Source: an uncultured Pirellula sp. (GTDB taxonomy: Bacteria; Planctomycetota; Planctomycetia; Pirellulales; Pirellulaceae). From it: a stretch of DNA of 64,000 nucleotides. Under the pieces are notes generated by a model. It was not told the origin of the DNA. It ran no database searches and saw nothing but the letters and a program-made list of their open reading frames with translations. The DNA is taken from the NCBI GenBank assembly GCA_903892355.1, contig CAITIE010000084.1, positions 116,472 to 180,471 on the forward strand. The letters run 5' to 3'. A program made the position numbers and the translations under genes. Positions 56,907-64,000 of this stretch are shown here, one piece after another (positions within the stretch are counted from its first letter, which is position 1; each line of letters begins with the position of its first letter).

Positions 56907-57782
56907 ATGGCATCGGATGAAACAACAAGCCAACCCATTCGGTACTACGGTCAACGCGACATCTGGGGCCTGGGGCAATTGCGTGAAGGCTGGAAGTCCC
57001 GCGAGCTGCTTTACAGTTTCTTCCTTCGCGATCTGCTGATTCGATACCGTCAGGTTTTTGTCGGTGTCCTGTGGGTGCTGATCCAGCCGTTGATGAGTAC
57101 GCTCATCTTTCTGGCATTGTTTTTCGTTCTGGGTGCGAATCGAACCGAGTCGGGCGAAGTAACGTCGACGTGGGCGTATGCCCCGATCATCCTCGTCGGC
57201 ATGCTTCTTTGGCAAATGGTGAACAACAGCCTGCGGGATGCGACAGGCTCGCTGGTCAATTACCGGCATGTCATCACCAAGATCTATTTTCCTAGAATGC
57301 TTTTGCCCCTATCCAGCCTTCTGTGTGCCGTATTCGACATGTTGGTCGGTTCGGTGCTTATCCTACCCGTCTGCTATTTTTCCGGGGTAACGATTCATTG
57401 GAACACCGCGTTCCTCGCGCTGATCGCTGCCCTATGGTTGGTCGTGTTTTGCTTTGGTTGCATCCTATGGCTATCCGCCCTTAACGCTCACTATCGCGAT
57501 GTGGGATACGCGTTGCCGTTCGTCCTGCAGATCGGAATGTTCGTGTCGCCCGTGGTTTATGGAACGGAGAGGATTCGAGATCTCCTGAGCCCTTGGGCGT
57601 TGGTTTTGTACGAGTCCAACCCCGTTGCTGCAACCATTTCACTGGCGAGGTACGGGTTGTTTGGAAATCCCCTACCGAGCATTCTCGGGCTGGTGACTGC
57701 TTTCTTGGTAACCCTAGGATTGGTGGTCTCAGGTCTCGCATGGTTCCAGCGAGCCAATCAATGGATTGCGGATAGGATCTGA
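56907..57782 (+). CDS. wzm: ABC-2 polysaccharide exporter permease (Wzm-like)
   Basis: A 291-residue membrane protein with about six helices. The RYRQVFVGVLWVLIQPLM start, WAYAPIILVGMLLWQMVNNSLRDATGSLVNYRHVITKIYFPRMLLPLSS and the NAHYRDVGYALPFVLQIGMFVSPVVY block are hallmarks of O-antigen or teichoic-acid type exporters (Wzm/TagG). Its stop overlaps the next gene's start by one base (TGATG), so it is coupled to Wzt. Confidence 0.92.
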   Translation: MASDETTSQPIRYYGQRDIWGLGQLREGWKSRELLYSFFLRDLLIRYRQVFVGVLWVLIQPLMSTLIFLALFFVLGANRTESGEVTSTWAYAPIILVGMLLWQMVNNSLRDATGSLVNYRHVITKIYFPRMLLPLSSLLCAVFDMLVGSVLILPVCYFSGVTIHWNTAFLALIAALWLVVFCFGCILWLSALNAHYRDVGYALPFVLQIGMFVSPVVYGTERIRDLLSPWALVLYESNPVAATISLARYGLFGNPLPSILGLVTAFLVTLGLVVSGLAWFQRANQWIADRI

Positions 57783-59122
57783 TGAAACCGATGGACGCCT
57801 CGCACAATACCACGATCCACGTCGACCGCGTCTCCAAGCGGTTCCGCTTGGGATCGGGGAACGAATACAGTCGACTTACGGAAGTAATCGCGTCGAATGC
57901 TAAGGATTGGTTGAAACGCAATCTGCTGGGTGCGGAGGCCAAGGTTGCATTCAACAAGGAGGGACGGAACGACGAGCGTTTTGAAGGTAATGATTTCTGG
58001 GCGCTTCGCGATGTCAGTTTTTCAATAGCACGCGGAGAAGTGGTTGGGGTCGTCGGACATAATGGCGCTGGGAAAAGCACTCTCCTGAAGATCTTGTCCC
58101 GAATCGTGACTCCAACGTCAGGGCGTGTCGGGGTCCGAGGACGCGTGGGTAGCTTGCTCGAAGTTGGGACGGGCTTTCATCCAGAGTTGACCGGCCGCGA
58201 AAACATCTTCCTCAACGGCGCGATCCTTGGACTCAAGCGAGCTGAAATCAAAAAACGATTCGAACAAATCGTTGAGTTCGCTGAGATTTCCCCTTTTTTG
58301 GACACACCTGTTAAACGGTATTCCAGTGGGATGACCGTACGATTGGGCTTTTCGGTTGCTGCTCATTTGCAACCGGATGTCTTGATCATCGATGAAGTCC
58401 TCAGTGTGGGCGATCAAGCATTCCAGCGCAAGTGCATGGGCAAAGCGACGGAGTTAGGAAGCGAAGGACGAACGGTTCTTGTTGTGTCCCACAATTTAGC
58501 CGCGATCTCGAATATGTGTTCACGAGCGTTGTTGATCGACTCGGGCAAATTAGCCATGGACGGCGTTCCAAGCCAAGTCATCGAAAAATACTTGCATTCC
58601 ATGAACTCGATCGATGGATTGGTGGAGTGGGGAGAACAAGAGGCACCGCAGTCCTCGACGGTTCGATTGCGTCGCGTCGCCGTGGGTGGAACGGTATCCG
58701 ATACCCCGACTCCTCAAGTCGATATCGATCGCGAAATCGAGTTGATGGTCGAGTACGATGTCATCCAAGCCGATGCAGTGAATTGCGTACAGATCCATCT
58801 GCGCGATGAGACAGGGGTTTTTGTCTTTTCGTCCGCGAATGCACCTTCGATGAACTCAGGAAGCGATACCACGTTCGGCCGACCCCTTCAGCAAGGGCGA
58901 TATCGAACCGTCTGCAGAGTACCCGCTAACTTTCTTAATGATTCCAGGTACGTTGTCAGCGTGAATTTAGGGCCCGAGGTTGGTCAGCCATCCATTGCAT
59001 GCGAGTCGGTTTTGACGTTTGTGGTGCACGACACAGGCGCGATGCGGCGCGAATACCTAGGCTCCTGGTATGGTCCTGTGATCCGTCCTCGATTGGACTG
59101 GTCCACGCAGTCACTTGGTTAG
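57782..59122 (+). CDS. wzt: ABC polysaccharide exporter ATPase with C-terminal Wzt-like domain
   Basis: A 446-residue ATPase. Walker A GHNGAGKST, the signature YSSGMTVRL, and Walker B DVLIIDEVLSVGDQAF are clear. Before Walker A lies an insertion of about 40 residues (SNAKDWLKRNLLGAEAKVAF). Residues about 290-430 form a beta-rich domain like the Wzt C-terminal domain that recognises a capped O-antigen (ELMVEYDVIQADAVNCVQIHLRDETGVFVF). With Wzm it should export a polysaccharide to the outer surface. Its stop abuts the stop of the opposing response regulator. Confidence 0.93.
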   Translation: MKPMDASHNTTIHVDRVSKRFRLGSGNEYSRLTEVIASNAKDWLKRNLLGAEAKVAFNKEGRNDERFEGNDFWALRDVSFSIARGEVVGVVGHNGAGKSTLLKILSRIVTPTSGRVGVRGRVGSLLEVGTGFHPELTGRENIFLNGAILGLKRAEIKKRFEQIVEFAEISPFLDTPVKRYSSGMTVRLGFSVAAHLQPDVLIIDEVLSVGDQAFQRKCMGKATELGSEGRTVLVVSHNLAAISNMCSRALLIDSGKLAMDGVPSQVIEKYLHSMNSIDGLVEWGEQEAPQSSTVRLRRVAVGGTVSDTPTPQVDIDREIELMVEYDVIQADAVNCVQIHLRDETGVFVFSSANAPSMNSGSDTTFGRPLQQGRYRTVCRVPANFLNDSRYVVSVNLGPEVGQPSIACESVLTFVVHDTGAMRREYLGSWYGPVIRPRLDWSTQSLG

Positions 59123-59596
59123 TTACCTCGATAGGACTGCCACGGCAGATGAATGTTTCGGAATCGTCTGAAGCGATTCATTGATCGCCTTCCATTCCGC
59201 AAGTGCCTCCCACCATTTCTCGATTTTTCGAAAAGAGATGGAAACAGCTTCCGATAGCTTTTTTAAATCGCTCAACGGTTTGAAAAGCAATCCTTCAGCA
59301 CCGAGCGACGTGGAGCGAAGCACCGTCTGCATCGATACCATCCCTGTGCACATGGTGACTTGGATCCCAGAATCCCGCAATTTGATTTCGCGAAGCAAGG
59401 TCAGGCCGTCCTTGCCAGGCATGTCGATGTCCAATAGCACGACTCTCGCAGCGGTTCGCAATAACGCCTCCATCGCCTTGCTAGAGTCTTGGACGCTCAC
59501 AACCTCATAACCTTCTTTGCGAAGATGGTATGCAGCCAGCTTCAAAAAGTCAGGATCGTCGTCGATGTGAAGTACCAATTTGCGAACTTGAGTCAT
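59123..59596 (-). CDS. Single-domain response regulator
   Basis: A 157-residue receiver protein. Asp12-14 cluster (HIDDDP), phosphoacceptor Asp56 in LLDIDMPGKDG, the T-loop MCTGMVS and Lys in LLFKPLSD are conserved. The C-terminal 45 residues (ISFRKIEKWWEALAEWKAINESLQ) carry no DNA-binding domain but a Trp-rich helix. It is about 75 percent identical by eye to the regulator at 62190-62699. Stop codons of this gene and wzt abut. Confidence 0.9.
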   Translation of the reverse strand: MTQVRKLVLHIDDDPDFLKLAAYHLRKEGYEVVSVQDSSKAMEALLRTAARVVLLDIDMPGKDGLTLLREIKLRDSGIQVTMCTGMVSMQTVLRSTSLGAEGLLFKPLSDLKKLSEAVSISFRKIEKWWEALAEWKAINESLQTIPKHSSAVAVLSR

Positions 59597-60275
59597 GGCG
59601 ATCCTCGGATACCAATGGTGCTGTGATTTAGAAAATGGTTTTTTCCAAAAGAGGCTTTCTAGCCCACGGCGGCGGGCAATCGGTTCATCAATTTTGATGC
59701 ACTGTACGCCGATGCGACTTTGCTTGGGTTTAGCCCTCGGTGTCGGGGCCGCGTGTGGAAGCGAAGAAGCACAGGTGGCGTTAGCGTTAATAAAGAATAC
59801 GACTAAGAAATGGGATAAATGGTTGGAATAAAACGATTTCGTTTTTGCAATGGACGTTGGCGAAAAGCCTCTAAGGTGCAGTGGTTCAAGGAGTTAGGAG
59901 CACCGCGCGCGAGCCTGTATCGAAAAGATTAATAGTGCGTGAATAGCGATGAAACCAGATGTTTCGGAAAGAGGATCTTTTTGTCCTGTTTTCGCATGGC
60001 CTACTGTGTAAATCGTCATGGCTTGTTTTGCGAGTGTCCGCGGGTGGAGGGGGGGGTTCCGGCGTTGCTGGTCGTTTTATCGCAATCTGCTTTGCACTAA
60101 ATGCTCCGGGCAGTCTTCCGGATTCGCGATCGTTGCCGCGAAAGTGCTTGGAAAACAGACCGTGTTGAGAGAGGGCCCTCGCTGCGGATCCTGATAAGGG
60201 AAGGCATACACTTCCACACGGGGACCGTGACGACGGTATCTTGGTAGCACCGATGATGCCCCTCAGGAGCCCACC
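59597..60275. other. Intergenic region upstream of dprA
   Basis: 679 bases without a supported gene. I could not read a strong promoter or repeat here. Confidence 0.4.
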
Positions 60276-61589
60276 ATGTCCAAGCAGCACGAATCTTCCG
60301 AAGATAGAGCCCCAGCACGCCAATCCTTCCTTCCATGGGAGCCTCCGAGCAACGCGTTGGATGGATTTACCGATGAATTGGTAGACAACGAGCATTTCGA
60401 TTTTCTACTCGAACAAGGGGATACAAAGATCGATTCGTCGGATGATGAGGATTCGTCCCTGTCCATCGATACCCTTCCTGACGTTCCCGTCGAGGACCGA
60501 GATTCATTCCTGCGATTGGCGTTTGTTCCTGGCATTGGTCCGAAAACGATGATCCGGCTTCTTCGATCCTTCTCATCGGCAGGCGACGTATTGTCAGCGA
60601 CATTGAGCCAACTCAGTCGCGTTCATCGTGTGGGGCCGAAGTTGGCTTCTTCGATTCGCGATGCTGGCCACGATGGCCTAGCATCACGAATCCTCGATCA
60701 TTGCCACGACCATTCGATCGATATTCTTTTGCCATGGGATCGCTCTTACCCCAACCTACTCAAGGAAATCCAGGATCCACCGCTGGTTCTATTCGCCAAG
60801 GGTGCATTTAGGCCGTCGGATTCCTTGGCGATCGGGATCGTGGGGACGCGACACGCGACCCACTACGGTCGACAAATGGCAGAACGCGTTACGACAGGTT
60901 TGTGCAACTACCAACTGACGATCGTAAGTGGGCTTGCGCGGGGAATTGATGCTGTTTGCCATCGCGCCGCGATCGAAGCGTCTGGGCGGACAATCGCTGT
61001 CTTGGGTGGTAGCGTGTCGGAGATCTATCCCCCTGAACACGAGGATCTTGCGCAGCAGGTTTCCGAGAACGGAGTTCTCTTGAGCGAGACACCTCCCTTC
61101 TCCAAGCCCAAGGCAGGTGTCTTTCCTCAGAGAAATCGAATCATCAGCGGGTTGAGCCTTGGGGTCGTCGTTGTGGAGGCTGCCGAAAGATCGGGTTCTC
61201 TGATCACCGCTCGCCATGCGGGGGAACAAGGCCGAGACGTGTTTGCGATTCCGGGCCCCGTAACCTCGAGGACTTCACGGGGATGCCATCAATTGATTCG
61301 GGATGGAGCAATTCTCATCGAAGATGCGGATGATGTCATCGAGCATCTGGGTCCCATGGCGTTTCGGACCGAGGTTCGTCCTGGAGTCGTCGTTCACAAC
61401 CCCTCGGAACTGCAGCTTAACGAGATCGAACAGAAGGTGCTGCTGGCGATCGACGTGCAAGCGACGGATATCGATCAAGTCATCTCGCGATCGGGATTAC
61501 CTGTTCCCCGAGTGCTCAGCACGATCAGCGTGCTGGAACTGAAAGGCTTGGTCACCCGCACTGGTGGCCGTACGCTCATTCGGCGATAA
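60276..61589 (+). CDS. dprA: DNA-processing protein DprA
   Basis: A 437-residue protein that loads RecA on incoming single-stranded DNA in transformation. About 75 acidic N-terminal residues precede the HhH domain (LAFVPGIGPKTMIRLL, HRVGPKLASSIRDAG). The Rossmann domain has GIVGTRHATHYGRQ, VSGLARGIDAVCHRAA, FPQRNRIISGLS, and GSLITARHAGEQGRDVFAIPG. A C-terminal winged helix follows (EIEQKVLLAIDVQATDIDQVISRSGLPVPRVLSTISVLEL). The acidic extension is longer than usual. Confidence 0.94.
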   Translation: MSKQHESSEDRAPARQSFLPWEPPSNALDGFTDELVDNEHFDFLLEQGDTKIDSSDDEDSSLSIDTLPDVPVEDRDSFLRLAFVPGIGPKTMIRLLRSFSSAGDVLSATLSQLSRVHRVGPKLASSIRDAGHDGLASRILDHCHDHSIDILLPWDRSYPNLLKEIQDPPLVLFAKGAFRPSDSLAIGIVGTRHATHYGRQMAERVTTGLCNYQLTIVSGLARGIDAVCHRAAIEASGRTIAVLGGSVSEIYPPEHEDLAQQVSENGVLLSETPPFSKPKAGVFPQRNRIISGLSLGVVVVEAAERSGSLITARHAGEQGRDVFAIPGPVTSRTSRGCHQLIRDGAILIEDADDVIEHLGPMAFRTEVRPGVVVHNPSELQLNEIEQKVLLAIDVQATDIDQVISRSGLPVPRVLSTISVLELKGLVTRTGGRTLIRR

Positions 61590-61816
61590 AATGTCCGTTC
61601 CGGCGCGATTGGATTTCTGCACGGGAAAATCCTCCACGGGAAAAACAGAGGGAATGCTCAGCCTCGCTCCGATCGGTAAACCCACAAGTTTCCTTGTGGT
61701 TTGCTTGCGTTCACAAAACCGTAGGTAATACTTCCGGAGATTCTTCGCAATCGTTTCAACGATTTGTTCGACGATTGGTTTTTATTGCAGTGCCTCACTG
61801 CAGTATTCGTTATGGG

Positions 61817-62176
61817 ATGAAATCAATGTCGAATGAAGGATTTATCCATTCTAGGTCGAACGCTCGAATCCACTCGGAGTTCGCATCGGATCCGGATTTT
61901 CGTGAATTGTTGACCGAGTTCGTTTCGAACATGCCCGATCGCGTCCAAGCGATTCTCGAAGCGGAGCGCGCCGGAGACCGAGACGCGTTGCGCCGTTGCG
62001 TCCACCAACTAAAGGGTTCCTGCGGTGGGTATGGGTTCTCGTCCCTCACCGACGACGCGTCCGTATTGGAACGCTCTCTCGATCGCGGATGTTCGCTCGA
62101 GGACATCGAGCATCAGCTGGAAGCATTCGCCTTTAAATTGAGTTGCCTAACCGCAGAGCCTGATGCATCTCGATAA
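61817..62176 (+). CDS. Hpt phosphotransfer protein
   Basis: A 119-residue helical Hpt protein. The phosphorylatable His is His63 in CVHQLKGSCGGYGF. Such proteins pass phosphate between kinase and response regulators in phosphorelays. The ATG at 61817 was used; another ATG at 61826 follows a GGGATGA sequence and is also plausible. It sits convergent with the second regulator (14 bases), and no hybrid kinase is in the window. Confidence 0.85.
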   Translation: MKSMSNEGFIHSRSNARIHSEFASDPDFRELLTEFVSNMPDRVQAILEAERAGDRDALRRCVHQLKGSCGGYGFSSLTDDASVLERSLDRGCSLEDIEHQLEAFAFKLSCLTAEPDASR

Positions 62177-62189
62177 CGAGCGGATTGGG

Positions 62190-62699
62190 CTATTGCTCCG
62201 CAATACCTGAGAGGATTCGGATCGGGTGGCGCGAGGAGGAGCGAGCCACTTGTTCATTGGCTACAGACTCATTTTCCGAGCGATTGAGTTCCTTCCATTC
62301 GGCCAGCGCCTTCCACCACTTGTCGATTTTGCCGAACGAGGTATCGATCGCCTCGGAGACCTTGTTAAGGTCGCTCAGCGGTTTGAAGATCAGTCCCTCC
62401 GCCCCCATCGATGTCGAACGCAGCACGGTTTGCATCGATACCATCCCTGTGCACATCGTCACCTGAATGCCTGCATCTCGCAGTTTTATCTCCCTGAGAA
62501 CCGTTAAGCCGTCTTTGTCCGGCATGTCGATATCGAGCAATACGACACGAGCCCCCGTCCGCATCAGTGTTTCCATGACTTGGTTCGGGTCCTGGACGCT
62601 CACGACCTCGTAGCCATGTTTCTTTAAATGATACGAAATCAGCTTCGACACTGAAGGGTCGTCGTCGACGTGTAAGACTAACTTTGGAGTCAAATTCAT
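62190..62699 (-). CDS. Single-domain response regulator, paralogue of the 59.1-kb gene
   Basis: A 169-residue receiver protein. Asp56 in LLDIDMPDKDG, MCTGMVSMQTVLRSTSMGAEGLIFKPLSD and DKWWKALAEWKELN are shared with the regulator at 59123-59596; the two differ mostly in the N-terminal helix and tail. The gene lies 14 bases from the Hpt stop and 30 bases downstream of the GGDEF-EAL gene, so it may be in one transcript with that gene. Confidence 0.9.
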   Translation of the reverse strand: MNLTPKLVLHVDDDPSVSKLISYHLKKHGYEVVSVQDPNQVMETLMRTGARVVLLDIDMPDKDGLTVLREIKLRDAGIQVTMCTGMVSMQTVLRSTSMGAEGLIFKPLSDLNKVSEAIDTSFGKIDKWWKALAEWKELNRSENESVANEQVARSSSRHPIRILSGIAEQ

Positions 62700-62729
62700 G
62701 ATGCGGTCTCAAGATGAAAAAATTAGCAG

Positions 62730-64000
62730 CTAGCCCATGGCTGGAGTGTTGCTCCTTCGTGAGCCAAACGCAGCACGCGCTGCTGAGCGTACGTTGGTGT
62801 TCCAATGCGAGATGGTGTTCAGGACTTCGTCGGCCGGAAGAGGCTTTGAAAAAAAGTCACCTTGTGCATGGCGACATCCCCAAGCGACCAATTGCTTGAG
62901 CTGGGACTCTTTTTCGATGCCGCTGGAGATGATGGTGGCTTGCTGCGTCTTCGCCTCGGAAACCAAGGACTGCACCAAACTTGCGGAGTGACTGTTGCTC
63001 TCAAACTCCGTGATGAGGCGTTTGTCGAGTTTGAACCCTTCCGCCGGGAATTTTCCCAGTGTTTTGACGCTGGAGATCGCGGTTCCGAAGTTGTCGACCA
63101 CGACGCGGATTCCCGCGTTTCGCAATCGGTGGAGTGCCGCAACACCTTCTGAGTCCTCGACGGTGAGCCCCGACTCGCATACCTCCAACTGAATCCGATC
63201 CAATCGGAGACGGGCCCGTTGCGCGGATTTGATGACGGTGTCCAGGAACCGTGGCTGCTTGACTTGTGAATGCGTCACATTGATGCTGACGCGTTTCGGG
63301 GCATCGGTGGGCGACTCATAGAACCATTGAGAGGATTGCTGGCACGCGGTCGATAGGGTCCATTCTCCGATCTCTTTGAGAAGTCCACTCTCGTGAATCA
63401 GTGGCATGAAGTGGGATTCGGGCATGCCACCATGCTGCGGATGATCCCATCGCACGATGGCTTCCACCGCATCGTACTGCCATGTTTGTAAGTTCATGAT
63501 CGGCTGGTACAGCATTTGGAGTTCGCGGTTGCGCACCGAAACGCGTAGTGAGTCTTGGCGATTCTCTCGTTCCTTGAGATTGTTCTGCATCGAATCTTCG
63601 TAAAGTTTGATCTCGCCACGCCCAACTTTCTTTGCCTCCTGCAAGGAAATATTCGCGCACCGTATCAAATCAGCAAAACTCGCTTTGGGATCGCAACTGA
63701 AACAGACCCCAACGCTCACGCTGACGAATTGGTGCGTTCCGGCCAATTGGTAACCTGTGCTCAGCGCCTCGCTGATGCATTCCGCGATCCGCATCGCCGA
63801 GCGATTTCCCTCGACTCCCGACAAAATCAAAATGAATTGGTCTCCACCATACCGGGCGAGATAATGCTGGGAACAGCATCTTTCTAATGCGGTCGAGGTT
63901 GATAAGACGCATTGCAGCCGCGATGCGATGCAGCAAAGGAGTTCGTCCCCGGCGCCGGATCCCAGCAAATGATTGATTGTGGAGATTCGATCGATACCTA
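62730..64000 (-). CDS. GGDEF-EAL protein, 5' part cut by window end
   Basis: The reading frame stays open to the window edge; the visible C-terminal 423 residues include the end of a GGDEF domain with ISTINHLLGSGAGDELLCC and RYGGDQF, so the domain motif is GGDQF instead of GGDEF. The EAL domain has VEAIVRWDHPQHGG (EAI for EAL), CESGLTVEDSEG, and VVDNFGTAISS (Asn for the second Asp of DDFGTG), then QGDFFSKPLP. Substitutions at both active sites suggest one or both catalytic activities are lost; binding or regulatory roles are possible. The start is outside the window. Confidence 0.9.
   Translation of the reverse strand, partial: GIDRISTINHLLGSGAGDELLCCIASRLQCVLSTSTALERCCSQHYLARYGGDQFILILSGVEGNRSAMRIAECISEALSTGYQLAGTHQFVSVSVGVCFSCDPKASFADLIRCANISLQEAKKVGRGEIKLYEDSMQNNLKERENRQDSLRVSVRNRELQMLYQPIMNLQTWQYDAVEAIVRWDHPQHGGMPESHFMPLIHESGLLKEIGEWTLSTACQQSSQWFYESPTDAPKRVSINVTHSQVKQPRFLDTVIKSAQRARLRLDRIQLEVCESGLTVEDSEGVAALHRLRNAGIRVVVDNFGTAISSVKTLGKFPAEGFKLDKRLITEFESNSHSASLVQSLVSEAKTQQATIISSGIEKESQLKQLVAWGCRHAQGDFFSKPLPADEVLNTISHWNTNVRSAARAAFGSRRSNTPAMG

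Noticed and set aside
59595..59831. A 78-residue plus-strand frame after the first response regulator
   Set aside because: Starts inside the regulator's upstream region, shows no domain or RBS, and has a weak codon pattern.

Overview
The window looks like the chromosome of a planctomycete, most likely of the Pirellulaceae (Rhodopirellula/Pirellula relatives). This is inferred from gene content. Pointers are a large secreted protein built of YTV repeats (a planctomycete envelope family), an ImuA/ImuB pair, the alternative bacterial GlmU-type protein known from Bacteroidetes and planctomycetes, a PQQ-propeller protein opening with the WSHWRGPQQNG signature common in this phylum, and many secreted proteins of unknown function. 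No insertion sequence, CRISPR array, tRNA or rRNA was recognised.

Layout. 1-5.6 kb: lipoprotein-like protein, small zinc-ribbon protein, imuA-imuB mutagenesis genes without dnaE2 beside them, and a secreted NPCBM-like protein. 5.9-8.4 kb: a small conserved-looking protein, csrA with a clear terminator, then ilvH-ilvC on the minus strand. 8.5-16.7 kb: housekeeping and metabolic genes (rRNA methyltransferase-like, DCC thiol oxidoreductase, rimI, Nudix, inositol-phosphatase family, HtrA protease, thymidine phosphorylase, argG), then a secreted TPR protein (16.7-18.7 kb, minus). 19.2-26.3 kb: a three-gene PilM-like locus whose products all carry Gly-rich low-complexity tails with the same KPSFGG motif. 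26.4-27.7 kb: wecB (minus). 28.1-40.7 kb: a merged S10-spc ribosomal protein cluster from rpsJ to rplO, a hairpin, then secY and adk. 40.8-44.4 kb: alternative GlmU, then parA-parB and a small membrane protein (all minus). 44.8-50.9 kb: PQQ-propeller protein, miaB, and the YTV-repeat protein with its terminator. 51.5-56.6 kb: thioredoxin-fold protein, murB with an altered catalytic position, astA-like gene, RegA-like response regulator, ABC ATPase, and a small Gly/Asn/Tyr-rich secreted protein. 56.9-59.1 kb: Wzm/Wzt-type polysaccharide exporter. 59.1-64.0 kb: two near-identical single-domain response regulators, dprA, an Hpt protein, and a GGDEF-EAL protein cut by the window end.

Two patterns stand out. 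First, the PilM-like locus: an actin-like ATPase fused to a membrane segment, plus two single-pass proteins, joined by a shared KPSFGG/Gly-rich signature. It looks like a divergent PilMNOP-type envelope assembly platform. Second, the window holds about twenty perfect or near-perfect tandem duplications of 12-24 bp. They lie in spacers, in protein linkers and, in four cases (rplC, rplD, rplV, wecB), exactly across a gene's stop codon. This suggests frequent short slippage or duplication events retained at gene boundaries.

All functions are assigned from motifs and remembered family features. No database search was run.
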